Shown here: one piece after another, positions 1 through 6,111 of the stretch
Numbering within the stretch: position 1 is the first letter of the stretch
How the letters are laid out: each line of letters opens with the position of its first letter
From: Actinomycetota bacterium
GTDB taxonomy: Bacteria > Actinomycetota > Humimicrobiia > Humimicrobiales > Humimicrobiaceae
Assembly (NCBI GenBank): GCA_023475715.1
Contig: JAMCVO010000152.1
Span: 1 to 10,300, forward strand
Direction: 5' to 3'
Length of the DNA: 10,300 nt
Program-made: the position numbers and the translations under genes
Notes under the pieces: model-generated
What the model was told of the DNA's origin: nothing
What the model saw: the letters and a program-made list of their open reading frames with translations, nothing else
Database searches by the model: none

Positions 1-2
1 TG

Positions 3-386
3 GTAAGTAGGCTGATGAAAGAGATAACCAGACGATTCACCCCCATGGCTAACATCAGTATCCTTGTATTGGTTGCTACGGGCATTGTCATTGTTTACTA
101 TGAGAAAAACTTTACAGGTTTTCTGGATTTTAACAATCCCCGGAACATCATTATGCTTCTAAAGCACTTTCTTGTAGCCTTGATGATCGTTATCCACTTT
201 TACAGGGGATTGATATTGAACCCAAGGATAGGAAAGCTATCTTGCCAGATTAATGAATTGCAAGCAGTTCCTTTATTGTCTTTTCAAGTGGCAAAGCTGC
301 AAAAATTTTCGTTAGATCTCGTCAAAACCAATCTTATTTTAGGGATGATAGTCCTTTTGTTAACCGGGATTTCATCATCGCTATAG
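3..386 (+). CDS. CopD-like copper-resistance family membrane protein, C-terminal part (5' end outside window)
   Basis: The frame is open to the window edge, with no stop before the ATG at 15, so the gene probably begins upstream and this is its C-terminal part. Three hydrophobic segments are visible, at about residues 12-28, 45-66 and 103-122 counted from the ATG at 15. The first follows a basic RRFTPMAN stretch and runs ISILVLVATGIVIVYY. That RFxxxAxxSxLxLxxTG pattern is typical of the CopD domain, an inner-membrane component of copper uptake or resistance in characterised bacteria. The second segment, KHFLVALMIVIHFYRG, fits the next helix of that domain. The gene converges on the methyltransferase at 506-1417, with about 120 bp between them. 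Copper as the substrate is family knowledge and is not visible here. It could also be a general four-helix membrane protein of the same fold. Confidence 0.55.
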   Translation, partial: VSRLMKEITRRFTPMANISILVLVATGIVIVYYEKNFTGFLDFNNPRNIIMLLKHFLVALMIVIHFYRGLILNPRIGKLSCQINELQAVPLLSFQVAKLQKFSLDLVKTNLILGMIVLLLTGISSSL

Positions 387-462
387 TTGGCTATCCGTTT
401 CATATTTTCTCCCTAAATCAGAGTTGGTAATGACAGATCACGAGATGATAAACAAATTGCTA

Positions 463-498
463 TCCTGATTAAGATTTAAGTGCTTTTACCCATCAGGA
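463..498. repeat. Inverted repeat between convergent genes
   Basis: TCCTGAT at 463-469 and ATCAGGA at 492-498 form 7-bp perfect arms around a 22-nt loop, in the spacer between the CopD-like gene and the methyltransferase, which converge here. No T-tract follows on either strand, so it is a poor intrinsic terminator. The rest of the 387-505 spacer shows nothing recognisable. Confidence 0.3.
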
Positions 499-505
499 CA
501 AAGAA

Positions 506-1417
506 CTATTGCCCAAACGAGGGTTTACAATGATTACAAGAGCTGCATTGATTACAATGAGCCCTTTCTGCCTTTTTTATCTTCCTAAGTCCCTCGCGGC
601 ATTTCACCAAAGCTTCATCAGGGCTAACTTCATCTTTTTCTCCGACCAAACCATAGTCTTTAACAACATGGAGAGCCCAAGTGGTATCTTTATCTATGAC
701 AATCACAGTAAGATTTCGCTTAATTTCATCTCGCGATAACTTTTCCGGATGAGAACCTTGAAGCTTTTTTATTGCTTTAACAACAACAAAACTGCCTTTA
801 CCATAGCCAATTTGTGGTTTTTCAACCTCTTTTTTATTCGGATTTACAAGGGTTTGATAAAAACTGAAATTATGAAAATTAGAAAGTTTTAATAAATTGA
901 CTATTTCATCAACTGAATAAAAATGAGCATCTTTATAAAATTTATTTTTCTTTTTCATTTTCTCATATTTTTTCCCCAGATAACTATTTTTATCAATTAA
1001 ACCAATAATAATTTCTCCATTTTTAACCAATACTCTATATGCCTCTTTTAATGCTTTGGAAATGTCATTAAGAAAGCAAATTGTTGTAACAAACAATACA
1101 AAATCAAAACTTGTATTTTTAAATGGAAGGTTTTCTGCAAATCCTTTTTTAACTTTAACACCTCTTTGTCGGGCAATCGATGACATTACCTCAGAGGAGG
1201 GCTCGACACCAATTTTTACTCCCAAAGGAACAGCGAAACGACCTGTCCCTACCCCAATTTCTAAACCTATCTTATCGATTGGAACAACCTGCTTTAATGC
1301 CAGCAGTTCAGAGTCATAGATTTCCTTATTGTCGTCATACCATCTATCATATTCATCAGCATTATCGTCAAAAGCGGATGCTTTATACATTGTGTCCCGA
1401 TGTTTATTAATTTCCAT
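506..1417 (-). CDS. Class I SAM-dependent methyltransferase with an extra C-terminal domain and CX2CX2CX2C tail
   Basis: This 303-residue protein has two parts. Residues about 12-217 are a Methyltransf_11-type domain. Motif I is GLEIGVGTGRF (51-61), the acidic motif II is GVEPS (70-74), FAENLPF lies at 93-99, and FDFVLFVTTICFL (104-116) gives strand 4. The domain closes with the usual GYGKGSFVVVKA. After it comes an unassigned segment of about 65 residues (220-286) and then a cysteine cluster at C288, C291, C294 and C297, followed by KPSFGQ. The cluster resembles a ferredoxin-like or zinc ligand set and is not part of a standard methyltransferase. The substrate is unknown. The start at 1417 has only a weak ribosome binding site, and an internal ATG at 1390 is possible. 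It lies 11 bp behind the nucleoside phosphorylase and is probably the last gene of the sulfur-linked operon. Confidence 0.85.
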   Translation of the reverse strand: MEINKHRDTMYKASAFDDNADEYDRWYDDNKEIYDSELLALKQVVPIDKIGLEIGVGTGRFAVPLGVKIGVEPSSEVMSSIARQRGVKVKKGFAENLPFKNTSFDFVLFVTTICFLNDISKALKEAYRVLVKNGEIIIGLIDKNSYLGKKYEKMKKKNKFYKDAHFYSVDEIVNLLKLSNFHNFSFYQTLVNPNKKEVEKPQIGYGKGSFVVVKAIKKLQGSHPEKLSRDEIKRNLTVIVIDKDTTWALHVVKDYGLVGEKDEVSPDEALVKCREGLRKIKKAERAHCNQCSSCNHCKPSFGQ

Positions 1418-1428
1418 TGATTTATAGT

Positions 1429-2229
1429 TTATCTTAGAGATGGCAGCAAATTTTTGGCAGTTAGATAAATGAGTTTTAATGCTTCAATACTCCCATTTGC
1501 TTCACCTTTTTCAAAATCACCTTCTTCTTGACCCATAGTGTTTGTCAAATGTGCAAAACATACTACATTTTTATTTTTTGCTTTGGCAAATGAATATAAT
1601 GCTGCTGCCTCCATTTCTACCGCCACAGCTCCTTTATTTCTGGCACATTCAATAGCTGATTTTGTTTCCCTAAAAGGTGCATCTGTTGTCCAGCTCTTCC
1701 CGATAGCAATTGGCAAGTTTGACTTTTTGAATATAGATTTTATTTTTTTTAAAATATGGCTGTTAACAGATGAAATATCTGAAAGTGGAAGATAATGGTA
1801 GCTTGTTCCTTCGTCTCTGATTGCATTCTCAATCAGCAGAAATTGGGATGAATTTTCTATGGTTGCAATTCGTCCTGCCGATGTAATACTGATTAAGAGT
1901 TTGCAATCTGAGGCAAATAACTCTTCTGCTATCAATACAGCAAAAGAAGCCCCCACAGCACAGCCAATAATTCCAAATTCAATACCCCCATAATTAAAAC
2001 TGTATAGTTTGGTGTGGTAGCAAGCCCAACATTTGCATAACTTGAGTTGATCATTTTTCTGCAAATATTCAACGATATCACCATCAGGGTCTAATATGCA
2101 AACACCGGGAATACTGCACTCGCCAATTTGTTTCTGTCTTTTTGCTTCCCGAAGCAAGTTTTCAGGGGTAAACACTGATTGCTCTTCATAATTTTTGTAA
2201 CTTAGTATGCTATATTTTTTGTCCATCAT
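1429..2229 (-). CDS. Nucleoside phosphorylase (uridine/purine phosphorylase superfamily)
   Basis: The 266-residue protein belongs to the PNP/UDP family, which cleaves the N-glycosidic bond of nucleosides with phosphate. A Gly-rich strand GCAVGASFAVLIAEEL (about 89-104) is followed by LISITSAGRI (about 111-120), the phosphate/ribose region. RDEGTSYHYLP forms the substrate loop. KSWTTDAPFRET (about 179-190) and AVEMEAAALYSFA (about 202-214) carry the ribose-binding Met-Glu signature EMEAAA. An N-terminal extension of about 80 residues contains LCKCWACYH, cysteine-rich for this family. The start codons at 2229 and 2226 are tandem ATGs with a weak Shine-Dalgarno sequence. The stop lies 11 bp from the methyltransferase start, so the two are probably co-transcribed. 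The specific nucleoside cannot be read from the sequence. A role in recycling a nucleoside released by a SAM-linked reaction is only a guess. Confidence 0.85.
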   Translation of the reverse strand: MMDKKYSILSYKNYEEQSVFTPENLLREAKRQKQIGECSIPGVCILDPDGDIVEYLQKNDQLKLCKCWACYHTKLYSFNYGGIEFGIIGCAVGASFAVLIAEELFASDCKLLISITSAGRIATIENSSQFLLIENAIRDEGTSYHYLPLSDISSVNSHILKKIKSIFKKSNLPIAIGKSWTTDAPFRETKSAIECARNKGAVAVEMEAAALYSFAKAKNKNVVCFAHLTNTMGQEEGDFEKGEANGSIEALKLIYLTAKNLLPSLR

Positions 2230-2303
2230 AATATCGCTTTGATTTAACTTCAGTGATTGGTAAATTTATTTTTTAATTAATTTATCCGATGTTTCACTTA
2301 TTG

Positions 2304-2657
2304 TCAAAATGTCAGAATTTTATCGCTATCTACGATCCATTGCACCAGTTCACTCATATTGCTAATTTCTGCACCATCAATTAGTTTTAGATCTTTCAGT
2401 CCTCTGGCATTACCGCAGGTTCCACAAATTTTCACCTTCCCGTCTTTTAAAATTACAACACTTAACATTGTTTCAATATTATAATAACCCTGAGGGATAT
2501 TTTGACCGGCAATAGCACAGGTTACTGAATCTGCCAGTAGAAAAATCCTTACCTCAGACTGCGGATAATCTTTTTGGAGATGTATAGCAATCCTTAAGGC
2601 ATTGTATGCTTTTTCTGAACCATAAGGAGCATCATTGATTATTATTAATGCCTTCAT
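2304..2657 (-). CDS. DsrE/DsrF-family sulfur relay protein
   Basis: With the start at 2657 the product is 117 residues. This start is preferred over any upstream in-frame codon because GAAAGGA lies 8 nt before it and the cysteine desulfurase stops 1 bp earlier, a normal operon junction. The N-terminus MKALIIINDAPYGSEKAYNA is the characteristic opening of small DsrE-like proteins. Three cysteines stand out: C47 in LADSVTCAIAGQ, and C78 and C81 in CGTC. Family members carry sulfane sulfur as a cysteine persulfide and pass it between partners, as TusD/DsrE do in the cytoplasm. Position directly after a cysteine desulfurase suggests that enzyme loads it. About 75 bp of AT-rich spacer separates it from the phosphorylase. 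The relay partner downstream is unknown. Confidence 0.87.
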   Translation of the reverse strand: MKALIIINDAPYGSEKAYNALRIAIHLQKDYPQSEVRIFLLADSVTCAIAGQNIPQGYYNIETMLSVVILKDGKVKICGTCGNARGLKDLKLIDGAEISNMSELVQWIVDSDKILTF

Positions 2658-2658
2658 C

Positions 2659-3813
2659 CTATTTTCCTTTCTCTGAGTAATTTTGTAGATTTGAAAAAGT
2701 GTTTGTAACAATATCTACAGCATTGTCAATTTCATCTGCCGTAGTCATTTTACCAGTAGAAAAACGAATTGTTCCCTTAGCCCATTCGTATGGTACATTT
2801 AATGCTTTTAATACACCGGATACTTCGGATTTATTTGAATGACATGCTGCACCTGAAGAAACTGCAAGTTGATTATTGATTTTATTAAGCAATAGGTTTG
2901 CATCAATATTTTTAAAACTCAAACTTAGTGTATTTGGCAGGCAATTTTCAAACTGGCTATTTAATTTAAGATCTCTTATTTTTTTCTTCAGTTCATTATA
3001 TAGTCTATCTCTTGCAATTCTCATTTTGGCTGCATTTTTATCTAAGTCCCTGCCTGCAATTTCACATGCCTTGCCTAACCCCACAATTTCAAGTACATTT
3101 TCTGTTCCTGCTCTTGTATTATTTTCTTGTCCTGCTCCAAGAATTAACTTTTCCAGTTTAGTACCCTTTTGAATATAAAGCGCACCCACTCCTTTTGGTG
3201 CATAAATCTTATGGCCTGCAATAGATAGCATATTAATACCGAGTTTGGTTACTTTCACAGGGATCTTTCCAGCAGATTGGACAGCATCTGTATGGAAAAT
3301 AATATTATATTTCTTTGCTAGTCCTGAAACCTGTTCAATTGGTTGGATTGTTCCTACTTCGTTATTTGAATGCATTATTGTTATCAATATAGTCTTAGGT
3401 GTAATTGCTTTTTCAAGGGTATATAAATTTATGAGTCCCAATTCATTTACCGGCAGATATGTAACCTCAAATCCCTTTGATTCTAGGGATTTACATGATT
3501 CCAACACTGAAGGATGCTCAATTTGTGTAGTGATTATATGGTTTCCTTTATCTCTTAAAGTAAAAGCCGTTCCCTTAATAGCATAATTGTTAGATTCTGT
3601 TCCGCCACTTGTAAATATAATTTCATCTGTATTGCAATTTAGAAAATCTGCAACCTGGACCCTTGCTTTTTCTACTGCCTGTTTTGCTTTTTGCCCGTAG
3701 CAGTGAGAGCTTGAAGGATTTCCAAAATGTTCTTTAAGAAAAGGTGTCATTGCATCAATTGCTTCCGGGTCAATAGGAGTTGTTGCATTATAATCTAAAT
3801 ATATGGGTTTCAT
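2659..3813 (-). CDS. Cysteine desulfurase (NifS/IscS class, PLP enzyme)
   Basis: The 384-residue protein converts cysteine to alanine and leaves a persulfide on its catalytic cysteine for Fe-S clusters, thio-modifications or sulfur relay. With the start at 3813 the N-terminus is MKPIYLDYNATTP, standard for the family. Also visible are SGGTESNN (about 69-76), the PLP-stacking His100 in IEHPSVL, HTDAVQSAGK (Asp176, Gln179), the PLP lysine in GHKIYAPKG (Lys202) and the catalytic cysteine in SSGAACHS (Cys324). GTIRFSTGKMTTADEID closes the fold. Upstream in-frame starts at 3819 (ATG) and 3825 (TTG) exist, but the family N-terminus and a GAAG purine stretch favour 3813. The preceding SQR fragment stops at 3822, so the genes abut. 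All catalytic residues are present, so it should be active. A 35-nt degraded copy of its 5' end lies at 4590-4624. Confidence 0.93.
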   Translation of the reverse strand: MKPIYLDYNATTPIDPEAIDAMTPFLKEHFGNPSSSHCYGQKAKQAVEKARVQVADFLNCNTDEIIFTSGGTESNNYAIKGTAFTLRDKGNHIITTQIEHPSVLESCKSLESKGFEVTYLPVNELGLINLYTLEKAITPKTILITIMHSNNEVGTIQPIEQVSGLAKKYNIIFHTDAVQSAGKIPVKVTKLGINMLSIAGHKIYAPKGVGALYIQKGTKLEKLILGAGQENNTRAGTENVLEIVGLGKACEIAGRDLDKNAAKMRIARDRLYNELKKKIRDLKLNSQFENCLPNTLSLSFKNIDANLLLNKINNQLAVSSGAACHSNKSEVSGVLKALNVPYEWAKGTIRFSTGKMTTADEIDNAVDIVTNTFSNLQNYSEKGK

Positions 3814-3821
3814 AGCCATCT

Positions 3822-4154
3822 TCAAAGCCAGTATTTTTCAAAAAGTACCTTACCCCAGTGCCACCATCTCCCTGGTTTTCTCATTTTTACTACCGGCGTT
3901 GGTTCGGCATAGAAATTACCACCGGCAAAACCAGCTCTGCCAAACCCTATCTCTAAAAAACAATAGGCGCGTCCGTCATATTCTTTATTGGCAGGCAATC
4001 CTTTAATTTCAGTGATTATATTTTCAGAAACAACCTCTGCCCCAAAATGTGCAAATACACCGGCTTTTGGTAGAGGTTTGCCAGAAGAAAGAGTAATAGA
4101 AGCGCCATCGCCGATAGCAAAAACTAAAATAATGATTGTTTTCTGTGTGTTCAT
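3822..4154 (-). pseudogene. C-terminal fragment of a sulfide:quinone-reductase-like FAD oxidoreductase
   Basis: The 110-codon frame matches only the last quarter of an SQR-type flavoprotein. VFAIGDGASITL is the C-terminal FAD-binding Asp motif, and KPLPKAGVFAHFGAEVVSENI is the conserved helix after it. CFLEIGFGRAGFAGGNFYAEP, RRPGR-like KPGRWWHWG and a KVLFEKYWL end complete the usual C-terminus. Full-length relatives are about 370-400 residues, so the Rossmann domains and redox cysteines upstream are absent. The first ten residues (MNTQKTIIIL) look like read-through sequence. A weak GAGAAAAAT precedes the ATG, so a peptide might still be made, but it could not bind FAD fully or oxidise sulfide. 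It ends at the cysteine desulfurase start, which suggests an ancestral sqr-desulfurase-dsrE order. The family call rests on motif recognition. Confidence 0.7.
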
Positions 4155-4180
4155 ATTTTTCTCATGTTTTAAAATAATAA

Positions 4181-4468
4181 TTAATACTTCAAGTAATTTT
4201 TGTATCTAAGCAAGGGTTCGTTTATTTCTCTTTTAATATCTTCATATTCTTTTTTTCTGATTTCTCCTTTGGCATATCTTTTCTTTAATACTTCCAGAGC
4301 CTTGTCAAAGTTTGACATACTTTCAAATGGATAGCCCACTCTTCTTACCAGCCATATTGTTAACATTATCATTCCAATTATTATTGCCACAATAAAAATG
4401 AATATAAATATCATCCAGATAAATCCACATCCTCCAAATAATACTCTAATCACATTTGGTCCAATCAT
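4181..4468 (-). CDS. SHOCT-domain small membrane protein (copy C)
   Basis: The 95-residue protein has one strong transmembrane segment at about 17-41 (FIWMIFIFIFIVAIIIGMIM...), the basic stop-transfer WLVRRVGY, a short linker, and a SHOCT motif at about 57-85: ALEVLKKRYAKGEIRKKEYE. It carries an extra tail (PLLRYKNYLKY) absent from the other two copies, and GGCG near the N-terminus gives one cysteine. AGGAG lies 14 nt before the ATG, rather far. At DNA level the membrane-to-RRxGY part is clearly related to copy A at 6112-6384. SHOCT domains are thought to mediate oligomerisation or nucleic-acid contact, but no specific function is established. It sits between the desulfurase stub and the SQR fragment. 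Confidence 0.8.
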   Translation of the reverse strand: MIGPNVIRVLFGGCGFIWMIFIFIFIVAIIIGMIMLTIWLVRRVGYPFESMSNFDKALEVLKKRYAKGEIRKKEYEDIKREINEPLLRYKNYLKY

Positions 4469-4589
4469 GACTTTCTATAACTCCTATTGTTAATAATGTT
4501 GCAATTTTAAAATTCTTTATATCGATTCGGTTTAATTTTTAGATATATTAAAAAAAACAACCTAAAGTGTTAAACATTGATAACTTTTT

Positions 4590-4631
4590 GGTGTTGTTGC
4601 ATTATAAACAAGATATATGGGTTTGTTTCAT
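4590..4631 (-). pseudogene. 5' stub of a second cysteine desulfurase gene
   Basis: Positions 4590-4624 match 3776-3810, the first codons of the intact cysteine desulfurase, at 31 of 35 positions by hand alignment. In the right frame the stub reads KPIYLVYNATTP, the family's N-terminal signature with D changed to V. A 4-nt duplication (gttt) separates it from an ATG at 4629-4631 and breaks the frame, so the literal peptide ends after nine codons. Similarity stops after the PLP-domain Pro. The ATG lies 12 bp beyond the arsR stop, so the stub keeps an old arsR-desulfurase operon junction. Confidence 0.65.
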
Positions 4632-4643
4632 TTTTATTAATAT

Positions 4644-4970
4644 TTATTGGAGTTTTTTAATATCTTTAAGTATATTGCTGTTTTGTTCCAGATTTTTTAT
4701 CAGTACTTCTCTCATCAGATCGCAAGCTTTCGTTATTCTATCATCAGATAATTTGTAAAAAACATTTATACCCTCGCGCTTTGAAAGAACGACACCTTTT
4801 TCAATCAGTATGCTCATATGCTGAGAAAGATTGGCTTTACTTACACCTACTTTTTGTGTTAATTGGGTTGCCGTAAATTCATCATCTCGCAGGGCAGCAA
4901 TGATTTCCAGTCTTTTTGGGTTTGCCAGGGTTTTACAAATGCTTGCATGCAGCACGAAAATATTATTCAT
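4644..4970 (-). CDS. ArsR/SmtB-family transcriptional repressor
   Basis: The 108-residue winged-helix protein starts at 4970, where AAGGA lies 8 nt upstream. Extending to 5033 would add 21 residues unlike the family. LANPKRLEIIAALRDDEFTA (15-34) is the classical helix 2-3 region. QLTQKVGVSKANLSQHMSIL (36-55) is the recognition helix pair, and GVVLSKREGINVFYKLSD (59-76) is the wing. The ELCVC metal motif of arsenic/cadmium sensors is absent. Its only cysteines are C12 in helix 1 and C83 in helix 5. These two helices form the dimer interface in the family, so a thiol-based or metal switch is possible but unproven. The gene sits inside the operon, and autoregulation would be typical. A degraded copy of its first 24 codons lies at 5307-5381. 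Confidence 0.9.
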   Translation of the reverse strand: MNNIFVLHASICKTLANPKRLEIIAALRDDEFTATQLTQKVGVSKANLSQHMSILIEKGVVLSKREGINVFYKLSDDRITKACDLMREVLIKNLEQNSNILKDIKKLQ

Positions 4971-4996
4971 ATATATTTTTCCTTTTTTATAACTAT

Positions 4997-5012
4997 TTAA
5001 ATTAGTATTTAA
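4997..5012. promoter_or_regulatory. AT-rich palindrome in the arsR leader
   Basis: TTAAAT-tagt-ATTTAA is a perfect 6-bp dyad about 27 bp upstream of the arsR start codon. This is the right size and position for an ArsR-type autoregulatory operator. In such AT-rich DNA it could arise by chance. Confidence 0.3.
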
Positions 5013-5043
5013 TAATATGAGCACCCATGCCAACAGTTACAGT

Positions 5044-5060
5044 TCTAAAAACTTTTTAGA
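5044..5060. repeat. 17-bp perfect palindrome between SHOCT-B and arsR
   Basis: TCTAAAAA-C-TTTTTAGA has 8-bp perfect arms and lies 15 bp beyond the SHOCT-B stop, upstream of arsR. A run of T follows on the + strand and none on the - strand, so it does not terminate the operon. It may be an operator or an mRNA-processing hairpin. Confidence 0.35.
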
Positions 5061-5074
5061 CTTTTTTTTATAAA

Positions 5075-5281
5075 TTATGTTAGGTCTTTTTTCATGCTTT
5101 CATATTGCTCTTTAGTAATTTCACCCTTTGCGTATCTTTCCTTCAGTATTTCAACAGAATGAATAACGCCTGTTTTATTTATAAAGTCAAAGTTAAAACC
5201 TGTGCCTCTTATAAACCATAGGACTAATAATATTATGCCTATTATAATAGGGATAATAAAAATAAAACCAAAAAACATCAT
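5075..5281 (-). CDS. SHOCT-domain small membrane protein (copy B)
   Basis: The 68-residue protein is the shortest of three paralogues. A transmembrane segment at about 3-24 (FFGFIFIIPIIIGIILLVLWF) is followed by IRGTGF and a C-terminal SHOCT motif, VEILKERYAKGEITKEQYE (43-61). Tandem ATGs open the frame, preceded by AAAGGAG 9 nt upstream. The 27 nt across the leader and start differ from those of SHOCT-A at only two positions, which shows recent common origin of the two expression signals. Strong translation is expected. It is inserted between the arsR stub and the intact arsR. Function is unknown; a membrane-anchored scaffold is one guess. Confidence 0.8.
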   Translation of the reverse strand: MMFFGFIFIIPIIIGIILLVLWFIRGTGFNFDFINKTGVIHSVEILKERYAKGEITKEQYESMKKDLT

Positions 5282-5306
5282 AATAATTAACTCCTTTCAT
5301 ATAAAA

Positions 5307-5381
5307 TTAAGCTATTTTCAATCTTTTAGGATTTGCAGGTTTTTTAAAGATTTTAGCATGCACTTTAAAAATGCTATTCAT
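5307..5381 (-). pseudogene. 5' stub of a second arsR gene
   Basis: From the ATG at 5379-5381 the - strand reads MNSIFKVHAKIFKKPANPKR and four more residues before a TAA. It aligns without gaps to the N-terminus of the intact ArsR (MNNIFVLHASICKTLANPKR...), with 15 of 24 residues identical. It lacks the whole DNA-binding domain, and the C12 equivalent is Phe. Its ATG overlaps the last codons of the PepSY-like gene (stop at 5374-5376), so an ancestral PepSY-arsR translational coupling is preserved. It ends 5 bp before the leader region of SHOCT-B. Function as a peptide is unlikely. Confidence 0.75.
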
Positions 5382-6075
5382 ATTCCTTCATTTCAATAAA
5401 AGTACCATGCCAGCTGTGATACCAGACCTGACCCGTAAACCCATTTACGCTTAACATTCCTACAACATTACCATCTTTGTTGACTGTATCAATAGTATAG
5501 TAACCATAAAATTTTTGCCCTTCATCACCTGCAAATTCATTCTGGCTTACCCTTGATAAATAATTATTTGCAAGCTCTATTGCTTTTTGTTCATCAATTC
5601 TTATATTGTTTTCATACTGGTTACCGGCAAACCCTGAATTCATCATCCCATATTTTTGATTCCACATCATATTTGGCCCGTACTCTGGAAATATTGCACC
5701 ATTTGTTTTATCAAGCAGAAGTTCCATAGCCCCAAAACCGGTACCTTCTTCAACAGTTTCAATGTAAAAATTATTTGAAAATTCCATGATCTCTTCTATT
5801 TTTACATTTTGCAGTCCGGAATCATTTAGATATTTTTCAACAGCTGGTTTAACCTCATCAAAACTTATGTTTTGTAAATCTATGTATCTGTTCCCTGAGT
5901 TAAATCCTCTCATCATACCCATCATATTTCCCTGCCCGAATGTATAAGCATTACCAGTTCCGGATGTAGCGGCCGGGGAAAATGAGCTAAATATTAAACT
6001 TACAGAGATTAGACCTACAGCACCTATAGTAATTAGTATTATTGAAATTATTAAAAATTTTTTTATATTTTTCAT
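5374..6075 (-). CDS. Membrane-anchored Met-rich PepSY-like protein
   Basis: The 233-residue protein begins with MKNIKK and one hydrophobic segment (about 7-30), an uncleaved signal anchor or signal peptide, so the rest should be extracytoplasmic. Two alpha/beta repeats resembling PepSY domains follow. The first is about 65-130 (VKPAVEKYLNDSGL...FYIETVEEGTGFGAMELL). The second is about 155-225 (IDEQKAIELANNYLSRV...GYYTIDTV...GMLSVNGFTGQVWYHSWHG). Between and before them are methionine-rich patches, GNMMGMMRGF and NMMWNQKYGMMNSGF, plus histidines near the end. Met/His-rich sequence outside the cell often binds copper(I), which fits the CopD-like gene at the window edge but is not proof. The ribosome binding site is weak, and the gene starts 36 bp after SHOCT-A, so coupling within one mRNA is likely. 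The PepSY assignment is moderate. Confidence 0.65.
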   Translation of the reverse strand: MKNIKKFLIISIILITIGAVGLISVSLIFSSFSPAATSGTGNAYTFGQGNMMGMMRGFNSGNRYIDLQNISFDEVKPAVEKYLNDSGLQNVKIEEIMEFSNNFYIETVEEGTGFGAMELLLDKTNGAIFPEYGPNMMWNQKYGMMNSGFAGNQYENNIRIDEQKAIELANNYLSRVSQNEFAGDEGQKFYGYYTIDTVNKDGNVVGMLSVNGFTGQVWYHSWHGTFIEMKEYE

Positions 6076-6111
6076 TGTTTTATATTTTTTAAATAAAAGA
6101 ATAGTATTAAT

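Noticed and set aside
1056..1410. Two overlapping + strand open frames of 76-87 codons
   Set aside because: They lie opposite the methyltransferase, have no ribosome binding site and no recognisable domain, while the - strand frame has clear family motifs.
506..2229. An arsenosugar-type pathway (ArsR, nucleoside phosphorylase, methyltransferase)
   Set aside because: The methyltransferase lacks the ArsM cysteine motifs, and no radical SAM ArsS gene is present.
2876..3586. Two + strand open frames of about 100 codons
   Set aside because: They are antisense to the cysteine desulfurase, whose catalytic motifs are all intact; the hydrophobic look is an artefact of AT-rich antisense.
3814..3825. 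TTG or ATG starts of the desulfurase four or two codons upstream
   Set aside because: The family N-terminus begins MKPIYLDYNATTP, and the codon at 3813 has the better spaced purine stretch.
4971..5033. A longer ArsR starting at 5033
   Set aside because: The extra 21 residues do not resemble the family, and a clear AAGGA lies before the ATG at 4970.
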